Below are positions 18,024 through 25,231 of a DNA stretch of 64,000 bases, in pieces. The stretch lies in NCBI GenBank assembly GCA_035263865.1, contig DATFQX010000270.1, positions 29,170-93,169 on the forward strand. The letters run 5' to 3'. This DNA comes from VAZQ01 sp035263865. GTDB taxonomy: Bacteria > Pseudomonadota > Alphaproteobacteria > Rhizobiales > Xanthobacteraceae. A program made the position numbers and the translations under genes. Under the pieces are notes generated by a model. The model was not told the origin of the DNA, did no database searches, and saw only the letters and a program-made list of their open reading frames with translations. Numbering within the stretch: position 1 is the first letter of the stretch; each line of letters starts with the position of its first letter.

Positions 18024-18071
18024 GCCCCCTCCCTAACCCTCCCCCGCAAGCGGGGGAGGGAACGCGCCGAG
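18024..18071. repeat. Family A right arm flanking DUF559, provides its ribosome binding site
   Basis: GCCCCCTCCCTAACCCTCCC, then CCGCAAGCGGGGGAGGG and CCGAG at the end. On the minus strand it reads GGAGG seven bases before the DUF559 ATG at 18020. With the left arm it makes a 473-base composite unit, against about 130-150 bases for copies without a gene. Confidence 0.93.
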
Positions 18072-18110
18072 TTTGCGGCGAGATCGGCCTGTGCCCGCGT
18101 TGCGGCTACA

Positions 18111-18530
18111 TCAATCCTTCACGCCGCCGAGCGCGCACACGATCTTCCATTCCTGCGCGGTGACCGGCTGCACCGACAGGCGCGGATGTTTGGCGAGCGA
18201 CATGGCTTTGAGCCGCGCGTCGGCCTTGACCGCCGCAAGCGTCACCGGTTTTGCGAATGGCTTGACCGCCTTGACGTCGACGGCGACGAAAACGCCCTTC
18301 TCGTCCGTTGGGTCGCGGTAGCTTTCGCGGATCACTTCGACGATGCCGACGACCTGCTTCTCCTCGCCGGTGTGATAGAAGAGCGCGTGCTCGCCCTTCT
18401 TCATCGCTTTGAGATTTCCGCGCGCGATGAAATTGCGCACGCCGGTCCACGGCTCGCCCTTGGCGCCGCGCTTGACCTGATCGTCCCAGGAGAACGTCTC
18501 CGGCTCGGTTTTCAAAAGCCAATACGCCAT
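18111..18530 (-). CDS. EVE domain protein
   Basis: 139 residues from the ATG at 18530, beginning MAYWLLKTEPETFSWDD, the standard EVE start; an ATG three codons earlier is less typical. Further markers are WTGVRNFIARGNLKAMKKGE, ALFYHTGEEKQVVGIVEV and the C-terminal HPRLSVQPVTAQEWKIV. EVE domains are PUA-like folds thought to read modified bases in nucleic acids. The gene is co-oriented with gpsA and tsaD. In related genomes a YciI-like gene often lies between EVE and gpsA; it is missing here and a single A arm occupies the gap. Confidence 0.92.
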   Translation of the reverse strand: MAYWLLKTEPETFSWDDQVKRGAKGEPWTGVRNFIARGNLKAMKKGEHALFYHTGEEKQVVGIVEVIRESYRDPTDEKGVFVAVDVKAVKPFAKPVTLAAVKADARLKAMSLAKHPRLSVQPVTAQEWKIVCALGGVKD

Positions 18531-18630
18531 CGGTCTCACTGTGCTGGATTGGTTACGTCACGGATCGTCGAGATTAAAGCGCGTTCTTCTTAACTGCTGC
18601 AACGACCTCCACGCGCATGACAGTGCCGCG

Positions 18631-18670
18631 GACTCCGTGTGCACCCCTCCCCCGCTTGCGGGGGAGGGAC
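18631..18670. repeat. Family A single arm (copy 3)
   Basis: GACTCCGTGTGCACCCCTCC then CCCGCTTGCGGGGGAGGGAC. Only one arm is present, between EVE and gpsA. Confidence 0.85.
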
Positions 18671-18708
18671 GATGGAGCCGATGAGCCGCAGCCTTTTGAG
18701 AGGGCGCG

Positions 18709-19683
18709 TTACCCCTCCGCGCGGAATGGCCGAGTCAGCAATGTTTCGGTCGCCGCGTCCACGCTGGCGCGGCCGGCGAGAATATCGCAGACGGCGCTCG
18801 CAATCGGCATGTCGATGCCTTTGTCGTTTGCCATCTCGACCAAGACCGGAGCGGTGAAGATTCCTTCGGCGAGCGCATGCGGAGCCTGCGCCTTCTCGCC
18901 GCGGCCGAGTGCAACGCCATACGAGAAGTTGCGCGACTGCGAGCTCGAGCAGGTGAGGATCACGTCGCCAAGTCCGGACAGGCCGGTCAGCGTCTCCGCC
19001 CGCGCGCCGAAGGCGCGGCCGAAGCGCGCGAGCTCGGCAAAGCCGCGCGTCACCAGCGCGGCGGCGGCGCTCGCGCCAAGCCCGCGGCCGGCGACGATGC
19101 CGGCGGCGATCGCCAGCACGTTCTTGGCGGCGCCGCCGATCTCGACCCCGCGCACGTCGGTCGAATGGTAGGGCCGCAGCACCGGCGAGCCGAGCGCGCG
19201 GGAAAGCGCCGCCGCCACCGCCTCCTCGCGCGTGGCGAGCGTCACCGCGGCAGGCATGCCGCGCGCGACTTCGGCGGCAAAGCTCGGGCCCGAGAGGATC
19301 GCGGGCAGCGCCGCGGGTGCGCTTTCGGCGATCACCTCGCTCATAAAGCGCCGCGTGCCGCGCTCGATGCCCTTGGCGCAGGCGATGACCGACGTGCCCT
19401 CGCGCAGCATCGGGGCGATCGCGCGCGCCGCCGCGCGCATCGCTTGCGAGGGCACCGCCAGCAGGATGGCATCGCAGCCGGAAAGCTCCGCCCCCATCGG
19501 GGCGACCGCAACGCGGTCGTCGAGCCGCACGCCAGGGAGCCGCGGGCTCTCGCGCGTCTTTGCAAGCACGTCGGCGCCATTGCGCGCGGCGAGCAGCACG
19601 CTGCGGCCTGTGCGCGCGATTGCGTTGGCAAGCGCGATGCCCCACGCGCCCGCTCCGACAACCGCGATGCGATCCAATGCCAT
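18709..19683 (-). CDS. gpsA: Glycerol-3-phosphate dehydrogenase [NAD(P)+]
   Basis: 324 residues. The N-terminal Rossmann motif is IAVVGAGAWGIALANAIART. Further family stretches are IACAKGIERGT, LSGPSFAAEVARGMPAAVTL and KNVLAIAAGIVAGRGLGASA with the catalytic lysine, then TCSSSQSRNFSYGVALGRG. The enzyme reduces dihydroxyacetone phosphate to sn-glycerol 3-phosphate for phospholipid synthesis. It lies downstream of tsaD in the same direction, with a 258-base gap filled by a family A copy carrying the nested N element. Confidence 0.96.
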   Translation of the reverse strand: MALDRIAVVGAGAWGIALANAIARTGRSVLLAARNGADVLAKTRESPRLPGVRLDDRVAVAPMGAELSGCDAILLAVPSQAMRAAARAIAPMLREGTSVIACAKGIERGTRRFMSEVIAESAPAALPAILSGPSFAAEVARGMPAAVTLATREEAVAAALSRALGSPVLRPYHSTDVRGVEIGGAAKNVLAIAAGIVAGRGLGASAAAALVTRGFAELARFGRAFGARAETLTGLSGLGDVILTCSSSQSRNFSYGVALGRGEKAQAPHALAEGIFTAPVLVEMANDKGIDMPIASAVCDILAGRASVDAATETLLTRPFRAEG

Positions 19684-19711
19684 GGCGTCAGCAGTTTAGG
19701 GCGCGCGGCGA

Positions 19712-19900
19712 ACTCGGTCTGCTCCCTCCCCCGCTTGCGGGGGAGGGGTGGGGGGGTGAGCAGGCGCGAATCTTTTTGCATGCCCCCTCCCTGTCCCTCC
19801 AGCCGAAGTCGGATTTATCCGACTTCGGCCAGTTCATATGTGGCCGAGCTCGGGTAAACCCGAGTTCGGCTGCAAGCGGGGGAGGGGACGATGTGGCACG
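19712..19900. repeat. Family A, copy 4, with nested N element in the right arm
   Basis: The left arm starts CTCGGTCTGCTCCCTCCCCC at 19713. The right arm is broken after CCCTCC at 19800 by 71 bases (N1, 19801-19871) and resumes with GCAAGCGGGGGAGGGGACG. Confidence 0.92.
19801..19871. repeat. Nested 71-bp double-hairpin element N, copy 1
   Basis: Two adjoining hairpins: GCCGAAGTCGGAT / ATCCGACTTCGGC and GCCGAGCTCGGGT / ACCCGAGTTCGGC, joined by AGTTCATATGT. The outer ends AGCCGAA and TTCGGCT are also inverted repeats, so the element could fold as a cruciform. The same 71-bp unit recurs at 29644 and 40396, reversed at 22485, and truncated at 35680. Confidence 0.9.
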
Positions 19901-19910
19901 GTCGGTGTTC

Positions 19911-19938
19911 ATGGGTCCCCGCTTGCGCGGGGACGACA
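19911..19938. repeat. Family B half copy
   Basis: GGGTCCCCGCTTGCGCGGGG followed by ACGAC. It lies just after the tsaD stop codon and could act as its terminator hairpin on the minus strand. Confidence 0.7.
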
Positions 19939-19941
19939 GCC

Positions 19942-21039
19942 CTATTCATTGCCCGTCGTTGGTTGATTGACCTCCGCCATTTCGGCGTTCGGCTCCCGCC
20001 CTGGCCCCGCCACCTCGGCGAGCGGCCAGCGCGCGTGCGGGGCGGCGTCGAGCGTATCAGTCAAGCCCAGCGCCAGGCGTTCCGCGCCGGCCCAGGCGAT
20101 CATGGCGCCGTTGTCCGTGCACAGCGCCGCCGGCGGCACCACGAGCACCGTGCCGGTCTCGAACGCGACCTGATGCAAGACTTTGCGGATCGCCTGGTTG
20201 GCGGCAACCCCGCCCGCCGCGACCAGCGCGTTCGGCTTGCCATAGGCGTCCCGAAACAGTTTCAACCCCGCGCGCAGGCGATCGGCGACGACCTCGACCA
20301 CGCTCTGCTGAAAGGACGCGCAAAAGTCGCGCACGTCGGCCTCGCTCAGCGGCGCAACTCTGTCCGCCTCAACGCGCAGCGCCGTTTTGAGTCCGGACAG
20401 GGAAAAGTCGGCGTGCGGCCGTCCGAGCATCGGCCGCGGCAGGTAGAAGCGCGTCGGATTGCCGGTGAGCGCCTCGCGCTCGACCTGCGGGCCGCCGGGG
20501 TAGGAGAGCCCAAGCAGCTTTGCCACCTTGTCGAAGGCTTCGCCGATGGCGTCGTCGACGGTGGTGCCGAGGCGCACGTACTGCCCGACGCCGAGCACGG
20601 CGACGATCTGGGTGTGGCCGCCGGAGGCGAGAAAGAGGCAATAGGGAAACGGCGTCGCCTCGGTGAGCCGCGCGGTGAGCGCGTGCGCCTCGAGATGATT
20701 GACCGCGATCAGCGGTTTTTCGGCGACGAGCGCAATCGCCTTGGCGGTGGTCAGCCCCACGATCACGCCGCCGATCAGCCCGGGTCCCGCGGCGGCGGCG
20801 ACGCCGTCGAGCGCGGCGAAGTTTTTTCCGGCTTCGTCCATCGCCTTGGCGATGATGAGGTCGAGCGCCTCGACGTGGGCGCGCGCCGCGATTTCCGGCA
20901 CCACGCCGCCGAACGCGGCATGCGCCTCGATCTGCGAGAGCACGACGTTTGCGAGAATCCGGCCAGGCCCCAGCGGCAGCCGCTCGACCACCGCCGCGCC
21001 GGTCTCGTCGCAGGTTGTCTCAATGCCGAGCACCAGCAT
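19942..21039 (-). CDS. tsaD: tRNA N6-adenosine threonylcarbamoyltransferase subunit TsaD
   Basis: 365 residues. It begins MLVLGIETTCDETGAAVVE, the ASKHA/Gcp start. The metal-binding segment is ARAHVEALDLI plus NHLEAHAL, and further signatures are PGLIGGVIVGLTTAKAIA, FLASGGHTQI and GEAFDKVAKLLGLSYPGGP. TsaD completes t6A formation at A37 of ANN-decoding tRNAs with TsaB, TsaE and TsaC. It is divergent from hemC, with a 316-base gap occupied by a family A repeat, so the promoters of both must lie around or inside the repeat. It is slightly longer than E. coli TsaD through its C-terminal tail. Confidence 0.96.
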   Translation of the reverse strand: MLVLGIETTCDETGAAVVERLPLGPGRILANVVLSQIEAHAAFGGVVPEIAARAHVEALDLIIAKAMDEAGKNFAALDGVAAAAGPGLIGGVIVGLTTAKAIALVAEKPLIAVNHLEAHALTARLTEATPFPYCLFLASGGHTQIVAVLGVGQYVRLGTTVDDAIGEAFDKVAKLLGLSYPGGPQVEREALTGNPTRFYLPRPMLGRPHADFSLSGLKTALRVEADRVAPLSEADVRDFCASFQQSVVEVVADRLRAGLKLFRDAYGKPNALVAAGGVAANQAIRKVLHQVAFETGTVLVVPPAALCTDNGAMIAWAGAERLALGLTDTLDAAPHARWPLAEVAGPGREPNAEMAEVNQPTTGNE

Positions 21040-21067
21040 TCAACGCTCCGTTCGATCGCGCCGCAAA

Positions 21068-21247
21068 CTCAGTCTGCTTTCTCCGCGCGCTCGCTCTGCT
21101 CTCTCCCCGCACTCGGTCTGCTCCCTCCCCCGTTTACGGGGGAGGGGTGGGGAGGGGTGGGGAGGGGGAATACAACAAGATTCGTGCGTACGTGCCCCCT
21201 CCCTAGCCCTCCCCCGCAAGCGGGGGAGGGGACGCACCGAGTGTGCT
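21068..21247. repeat. Family A, copy 5, with partial duplications of the left end
   Basis: The core left arm is at 21111-21165 and the right arm at 21192-21245. Upstream, the short unit CTCxGTCTGCT is repeated two more times (21068-21100), and GGGGAGGGGT is duplicated inside the arm. It fills the gap between the divergent tsaD and hemC. Confidence 0.88.
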
Positions 21248-21355
21248 GCGCGGCTTGCAGCGAGTAGCGCGGGCATATCCCCGATTTCGCTCCTTCTCCA
21301 TCCGCGCTACCGTGTTTCCCCGGCTGCGACCGGCCTAGCATCGCGAGGTCATCGC

Positions 21356-22300
21356 GTGCAATCGGCAAAGCCTACGCCATCCTTCCCGCTCGTCATCGGT
21401 ACGCGCGGCAGCCCGCTCGCGCTCGCGCAAGCGCAGCTCGTGCGCGAGCGCCTCGCCGCCGCGCACGCGCTTGCCGCCGACGCGATCACGCTCGAGGCGA
21501 TTCACACCACCGGCGACAGGATCCGCGACCGGCCGCTCACCGACGCCGGCGGCAAGGGCCTCTTCACCAAAGAGATCGAGGAGGCGCTCCTCGCCGGCGC
21601 CGTCGACCTTGCCGTGCATTCCGCCAAAGACATGCCGACCTTCCTGCCGGGCGGCCTCGCCATCGCCGCGGTGCTGCCGCGCGAGGACCCGCGCGACGTC
21701 TTCATCGGCCGCACCACAAAGACTTTTGCCGAGCTGCCGCGCGGCGCCCGCGTCGGCACCGCCTCGCCGCGCCGGGCGGCGCTCCTCAAGCGGCTGCGCG
21801 GGGACCTCGCGGTCGTGCCCTTGCGCGGCAACGTCGAGACGCGGTTGCGCAAGCTTGCCGAGGGCGAGGTCGACGCCATCGTGCTCGCGCTCGCCGGCTT
21901 GAAGCGGCTCGGGCTTGCCGATGCCGCAACGGCGCTGCTCTCGGTCGACGAATTTTTGCCGGCGGTCGGGCAGGGGATCATCGCGATCGAGGCGCGCGGC
22001 GACGATGATCGCGCGTTTGCGCTGCTGCGCTCCATCAGCCACGCCGCGACCGCGGCGGCGTTGTGCGCCGAGCGCGCCTTTCTTGCCGTGCTCGAAGGCT
22101 CCTGCCGCACGCCGATCGCGGGGCACGCCGCCGTCGCCGCGGGCCGCCTCGCGTTCCGCGGCTTGATCGCAAAACCCGACGGCAGCGAAGTGTTGGAGGC
22201 GCAGCGCCACGGCGCCGCTGCCGCTGCCGCGCGCCTCGGCGCCGAGGCCGCGCGCGAGCTCAAACTCTCCGCCGGCGCCGATTTCTTCGCGGCGGTGTGA
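21356..22300 (+). CDS. hemC: Hydroxymethylbilane synthase (porphobilinogen deaminase)
   Basis: 314 residues from a GTG at 21356; the frame is open far upstream, but that part is repeat sequence, and homologues start shortly before PLVIGTRGSPLALAQAQLV. The cofactor-binding cysteine lies in LEGSCRTPIAGHA. Other markers are HSAKDMPTFLPGGL, RVGTASPRRAALLKRLRGDL and LPAVGQGIIAIEAR. It polymerises four porphobilinogens to hydroxymethylbilane, and together with hemD downstream leads to uroporphyrinogen III. The divergent arrangement with tsaD is conserved in the group. Confidence 0.95.
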   Translation: MQSAKPTPSFPLVIGTRGSPLALAQAQLVRERLAAAHALAADAITLEAIHTTGDRIRDRPLTDAGGKGLFTKEIEEALLAGAVDLAVHSAKDMPTFLPGGLAIAAVLPREDPRDVFIGRTTKTFAELPRGARVGTASPRRAALLKRLRGDLAVVPLRGNVETRLRKLAEGEVDAIVLALAGLKRLGLADAATALLSVDEFLPAVGQGIIAIEARGDDDRAFALLRSISHAATAAALCAERAFLAVLEGSCRTPIAGHAAVAAGRLAFRGLIAKPDGSEVLEAQRHGAAAAAARLGAEAARELKLSAGADFFAAV

Positions 22301-22342
22301 GGTGATGGTGGAACATTTGAATCTGAGCTTTGCATCCAAACT

Positions 22343-22408
22343 CCGTTCATTCCCGCGAAAGCGGGAATTCAGGAATGACTGGGTCCCCGCTTTCGCGGGG
22401 ACGAACGG
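22343..22408. repeat. Palindromic repeat family B, copy 2 (both arms)
   Basis: CCGTTCATTCCCGCGAAAGC-GGGAATTCAG on the left and CTGGGTCCCCGCTTTCGCGG-GGACGAACGG on the right, nearly complementary, with a 6-base spacer. It lies between hemC and hemD, next to a family A copy. Confidence 0.9.
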
Positions 22409-22457
22409 TGAGGCGATGTGCGGTTTGAAGCGGGGTGAGGTGATGACCGTGCGGCAC

Positions 22458-22653
22458 ACTCGGTCTGCTCCCTCCCCCGCTTGCAAACCGAACTCGGGTT
22501 TACCCGAGTTCGGCCGCTTCTTAACTGGCCGAAGTCGGATAAATCCGACCTCGGTTGGAGGGGTGGGGAGGGGGCACCTACACTCCGCTCGAGCCTTGTT
22601 GCATGCCCCCTCCCTAACCCTCCCCCGCACGCGCGGGAGGGGACCCACCGAGT
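22458..22653. repeat. Family A, copy 6, with nested N element in the left arm
   Basis: The left arm is broken after CCGCTTGC at 22484 and resumes at 22557 with GGAGGGGTGGGGAGGGGGC. The right arm CCCTCCCCCGCACGCGCGGG has a compensating-type variation. Together with copy B2 it separates hemC from hemD by almost 400 bases. Confidence 0.9.
22485..22556. repeat. Nested element N, copy 2 (reverse orientation)
   Basis: Contains CCGAACTCGGGTTTACCCGA and GGCCGAAGTCGGATAAATCC, the reverse complement of copy 1, at the mirror position of the A arm. This is expected if N entered the palindrome once and the composite spread, or if N targets that site. Confidence 0.88.
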
Positions 22654-22693
22654 CCGCCGCACCACTCATGCACCACAACCACCGTGTGTCGGC

Positions 22694-23383
22694 GTGCGGC
22701 TCCTGGTGACCCGCCCCGAGGCTGACGGCGCGCGCACCGCGGCCGCCCTGAGCGCGCGCGGCCACACCGTCATGGTTGCGCCGCTGTTGCACGTCGCGCC
22801 CGTGGCCTTCGCGCTGCCCCGGCAACAATTCGACGCGGTGGTGCTCACCAGCGCGAACGCCACGCGCGCCCTTGCCGCGCACCCCGCGCGCGCCACGCTC
22901 ACCGCGCTCCCGGCATTCACGGTGGGCCGCCACACCGCGGCGGCCGCGCGCGCCGCAGGCTTTCGCGACGTCACCTTCGCCGAGGGCGACAAGGAGGATC
23001 TGGCCGCGCTGTTGCGCGCGCGCGCCGGCAAACATGCGTTGCTCTATCTCGCCGGCGAGGATCGCGCCGGCGATGCTGCGGATTGGGGCGTGCCGGTGCT
23101 CACCATGGTCGCCTATCGTGCGCGCAAGGACGAGCGCTTCTCGCCGCCCGTTGCCGCGGCGCTCGCGCAAAGCGCGCTCGACGGCGTGCTCCATTTCTCG
23201 CGCCGCAGCGCGCAGGCCTATGTCGATTGCGCCGCGCGCGAGGGAAGCTCCGCGCTCGCGCCGGTGCATTTCTGTCTCTCCCGCCAGGTCGCGCAGCCGC
23301 TTCGCGCCGCCGGCGCCGCGACCATCCGCATCGCGCCGCGCCCCGACGAGGCGGCGCTGATCGAGCTTGTGGGGGAGGCGTGA
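22694..23383 (+). CDS. hemD: Uroporphyrinogen-III synthase
   Basis: 229 residues from a GTG at 22694, starting VRLLVTRPEADGARTAAAL, the normal HemD opening; sequence upstream in frame is repeat-derived. HemD is poorly conserved, but FDAVVLTSANATRAL, FTVGRHTAAAARAAGF, LYLAGEDRAGDAAD and FSRRSAQAYVD fit the family, and its position right after hemC supports it. The enzyme closes and isomerises hydroxymethylbilane to uroporphyrinogen III. It is followed by another family A copy and the Mic60-like gene. Confidence 0.88.
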   Translation: MRLLVTRPEADGARTAAALSARGHTVMVAPLLHVAPVAFALPRQQFDAVVLTSANATRALAAHPARATLTALPAFTVGRHTAAAARAAGFRDVTFAEGDKEDLAALLRARAGKHALLYLAGEDRAGDAADWGVPVLTMVAYRARKDERFSPPVAAALAQSALDGVLHFSRRSAQAYVDCAAREGSSALAPVHFCLSRQVAQPLRAAGAATIRIAPRPDEAALIELVGEA

Positions 23384-23407
23384 CGTCACGATGCTGCTGC
23401 CGCACAC

Positions 23408-23549
23408 GCGGTCTGCTCCCTCCCCCGCACTCGGTGTGTCCCCCTCCCCCGCTTGCGGGGGAGGGCTAGGGAAGGGGGCATGCAGAAAGACACAAGTATG
23501 CGTGCCCCCTCCCCACCCCTCCCCCGTAAACGGGGGAGGGAGCAGACCG
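23408..23549. repeat. Family A, copy 7
   Basis: Starts GCGGTCTGCTCCCTCCCCCG with a tandem partial second start (ACTCGGTGTGTCCCCCTCCC), then the right arm CCCCTCCCCACCCCTCCCCC-GTAAACGGGGGAGGG. It occupies the 348-base gap between hemD and the Mic60-like gene; nothing else is seen there. Confidence 0.88.
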
Positions 23550-23731
23550 GACTTGCGGCGCTGGTATTGGCAAACAGCGCCGCTATTGCCCAAACGCCGC
23601 ATAGGTTTGGCTGCGCAAATCTGCTACGACAGCGCCGCCCATCCGTTCTAGACTGCCCAGCCGGTCAACGAATCACCCAGCCGTCCTAAAGAGCACACCG
23701 CTGCGGCGCTGCCCGGCACGGAGAAGAAAAC

Positions 23732-24898
23732 ATGGATGCACCCTCCGATATGCCTTCGCGCGGGGAGCCGGCCAAACCAGCGTCTGAGCCATCCGCGGCA
23801 GCGCCCGATGCATCCGCGGCACCTTCCGATTCATCCGCATCAGCGCCCGAGCCTTCGCCGCCGCGGCGGCGCGGCGGCGGCGTGTCGCTGCTCGGTATTG
23901 CGACGGCGTGCCTCGGCATCGTGCTTGCCGTGCTCGGTATTGCGACGCTCATCGTCGGCCGCGACAGCAGCGTGAGCGCACTCGATGCGCGGCTCGCCGG
24001 GCTCGAGCTTCACCTGCGCGAGCTTGCCGCGCGCCCGGCGCCGGCGAGCGCCGATCCCAAAATCCTCGAGGAGGTCGCGGGCCGTCTCGCCAAGCTCGAG
24101 GCGGCCGCCGGCGCCCGCTCGGCGCTGGGCGATGCGGCGCTTGCCGACCGCCTCGCAAAACTCGAGACCGAGCTCAAGCTGCTCGCCGAGACCGTGGGCG
24201 CCCTCGGCCGCCGCAACGAGGAGATCCTTGCCGCCGCGCGCGAGGCGCGCGCGCGGGCCGATGCCGGCGCTGCGGCGCTCGCCGAGCTTGCGCAAAAAAT
24301 TCCCGATGCGTCCGCCGCTGTGCGCAGCGAGCTTGAAGGCTTGGGCAACCGCGTGGCGGCGGTCGAGCGCGGCGAAAAGGCGGCGGAGCGCGGCGATCGT
24401 ACGCTGCGGCTCGCGCTTGCCGCGAGCGCGCTCAACGGCGCGGTCGAGCGCGGCGAGCCCCTCGCGACCGAGCTCGCCACGGTCAAGGCGCTCGGCGGCG
24501 AGCAAAAACTCCTCGCCGCGCTCGAGCCGTTCGCGGCGTCGGGCGTGCCCACACCCGCGGTACTCGCGCGCGAGTTTTCCGACCTTGCGCCGTCGCTGCA
24601 GGCTTCCGCGGCGCCGCGCGAAGGCGTGCTCGGCAAGCTGCAAATGAACGCGGAAAAATTGATCCGCATCCGCCGCATCGACGAGACGCCGGGCAGCGAC
24701 CCTGCCGCGATTCTTGCCCGCAGCGAGGCGAAAGTTTTGCGCGGCGATATTGCCGGCGGTCTCGCGGAGTTGGCGCAGCTTCCACCGCAAGCGCGCGTGC
24801 CCGCCGAGGCTTGGATCAAGCGCGCGCAGGCGGCGGTCGCCGCGCGCGACGCGAGCCGGCGCCTCTCCGCCGACGCGCTGGCCGGGCTCGGCAGGTGA
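23732..24898 (+). CDS. Mitofilin / Mic60-like inner membrane protein (COG4223)
   Basis: 388 residues. A Pro/Ser/Ala-rich N-terminus with a basic RRRGGG segment precedes one membrane helix (LGIATACLGIVLAVLGIATL), then a long coiled coil (about 80-260) and a C-terminal helical domain with LRLALAASALNGAVERGEPL and KLQMNAEKLIRIRR. This architecture matches the alphaproteobacterial homologue of mitochondrial Mic60, whose gene is known to sit among heme genes in this class. Those proteins shape the inner membrane and contact the outer membrane. Context between hemD and hemY strengthens the call. Its low-complexity Ala/Arg/Glu composition limits certainty about exact homology. Confidence 0.8.
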   Translation: MDAPSDMPSRGEPAKPASEPSAAAPDASAAPSDSSASAPEPSPPRRRGGGVSLLGIATACLGIVLAVLGIATLIVGRDSSVSALDARLAGLELHLRELAARPAPASADPKILEEVAGRLAKLEAAAGARSALGDAALADRLAKLETELKLLAETVGALGRRNEEILAAAREARARADAGAAALAELAQKIPDASAAVRSELEGLGNRVAAVERGEKAAERGDRTLRLALAASALNGAVERGEPLATELATVKALGGEQKLLAALEPFAASGVPTPAVLAREFSDLAPSLQASAAPREGVLGKLQMNAEKLIRIRRIDETPGSDPAAILARSEAKVLRGDIAGGLAELAQLPPQARVPAEAWIKRAQAAVAARDASRRLSADALAGLGR

Positions 24899-24941
24899 TG
24901 GCGATGCGATTTTGGGGCGATGGAATGAGCGCGAGCGGCAA

Positions 24942-25080
24942 GCTCGGTCTGTTCCCTCCCCCGCTTGCGGGGGAGGGGTAGGGAGGGGGCATGCATCAAG
25001 ATTCGCGGGATAAGATTCCCGTGCGTAAACTCACCCCCTCCCCAACCCTCCCCCGCAAGCGGGGGAGGGGGCACACCGCG
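24942..25080. repeat. Family A, copy 8
   Basis: The left arm begins CTCGGTCTGTTCCCTCCCCC and the right arm ends GCGGGGGAGGGGGCACACCG. It lies directly before a family C copy between the Mic60-like gene and hemY. Confidence 0.88.
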
Positions 25081-25093
25081 TTCGCCGCGCAAC

Positions 25094-25185
25094 TGTCGCC
25101 CGCGGGCTTGACCCGCGGGTCCATCATTCTTCGTAAGAAGTTTTTGCGAAGACGATGGATGCCCGGGTCAAGCCCGGGCATGACG
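25094..25185. repeat. Palindromic repeat family C, copy 1 (both arms)
   Basis: The left arm GTCGCCCGCGGGCTTGACCC-GCGGGTCCATC and right arm GATGGATGCCCGGGTCAAGC-CCGGGCATGAC are joined by TTCTTCGTAAGAAGTTTTTGCG. Each arm is itself a hairpin. It lies immediately upstream of hemY, ending about 46 bases before its ATG. Confidence 0.88.
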
Positions 25186-25231
25186 GATAAAAGGCCGCAG
25201 GTTAAAACTTTGATATGAGCCGCTTTCAAAC

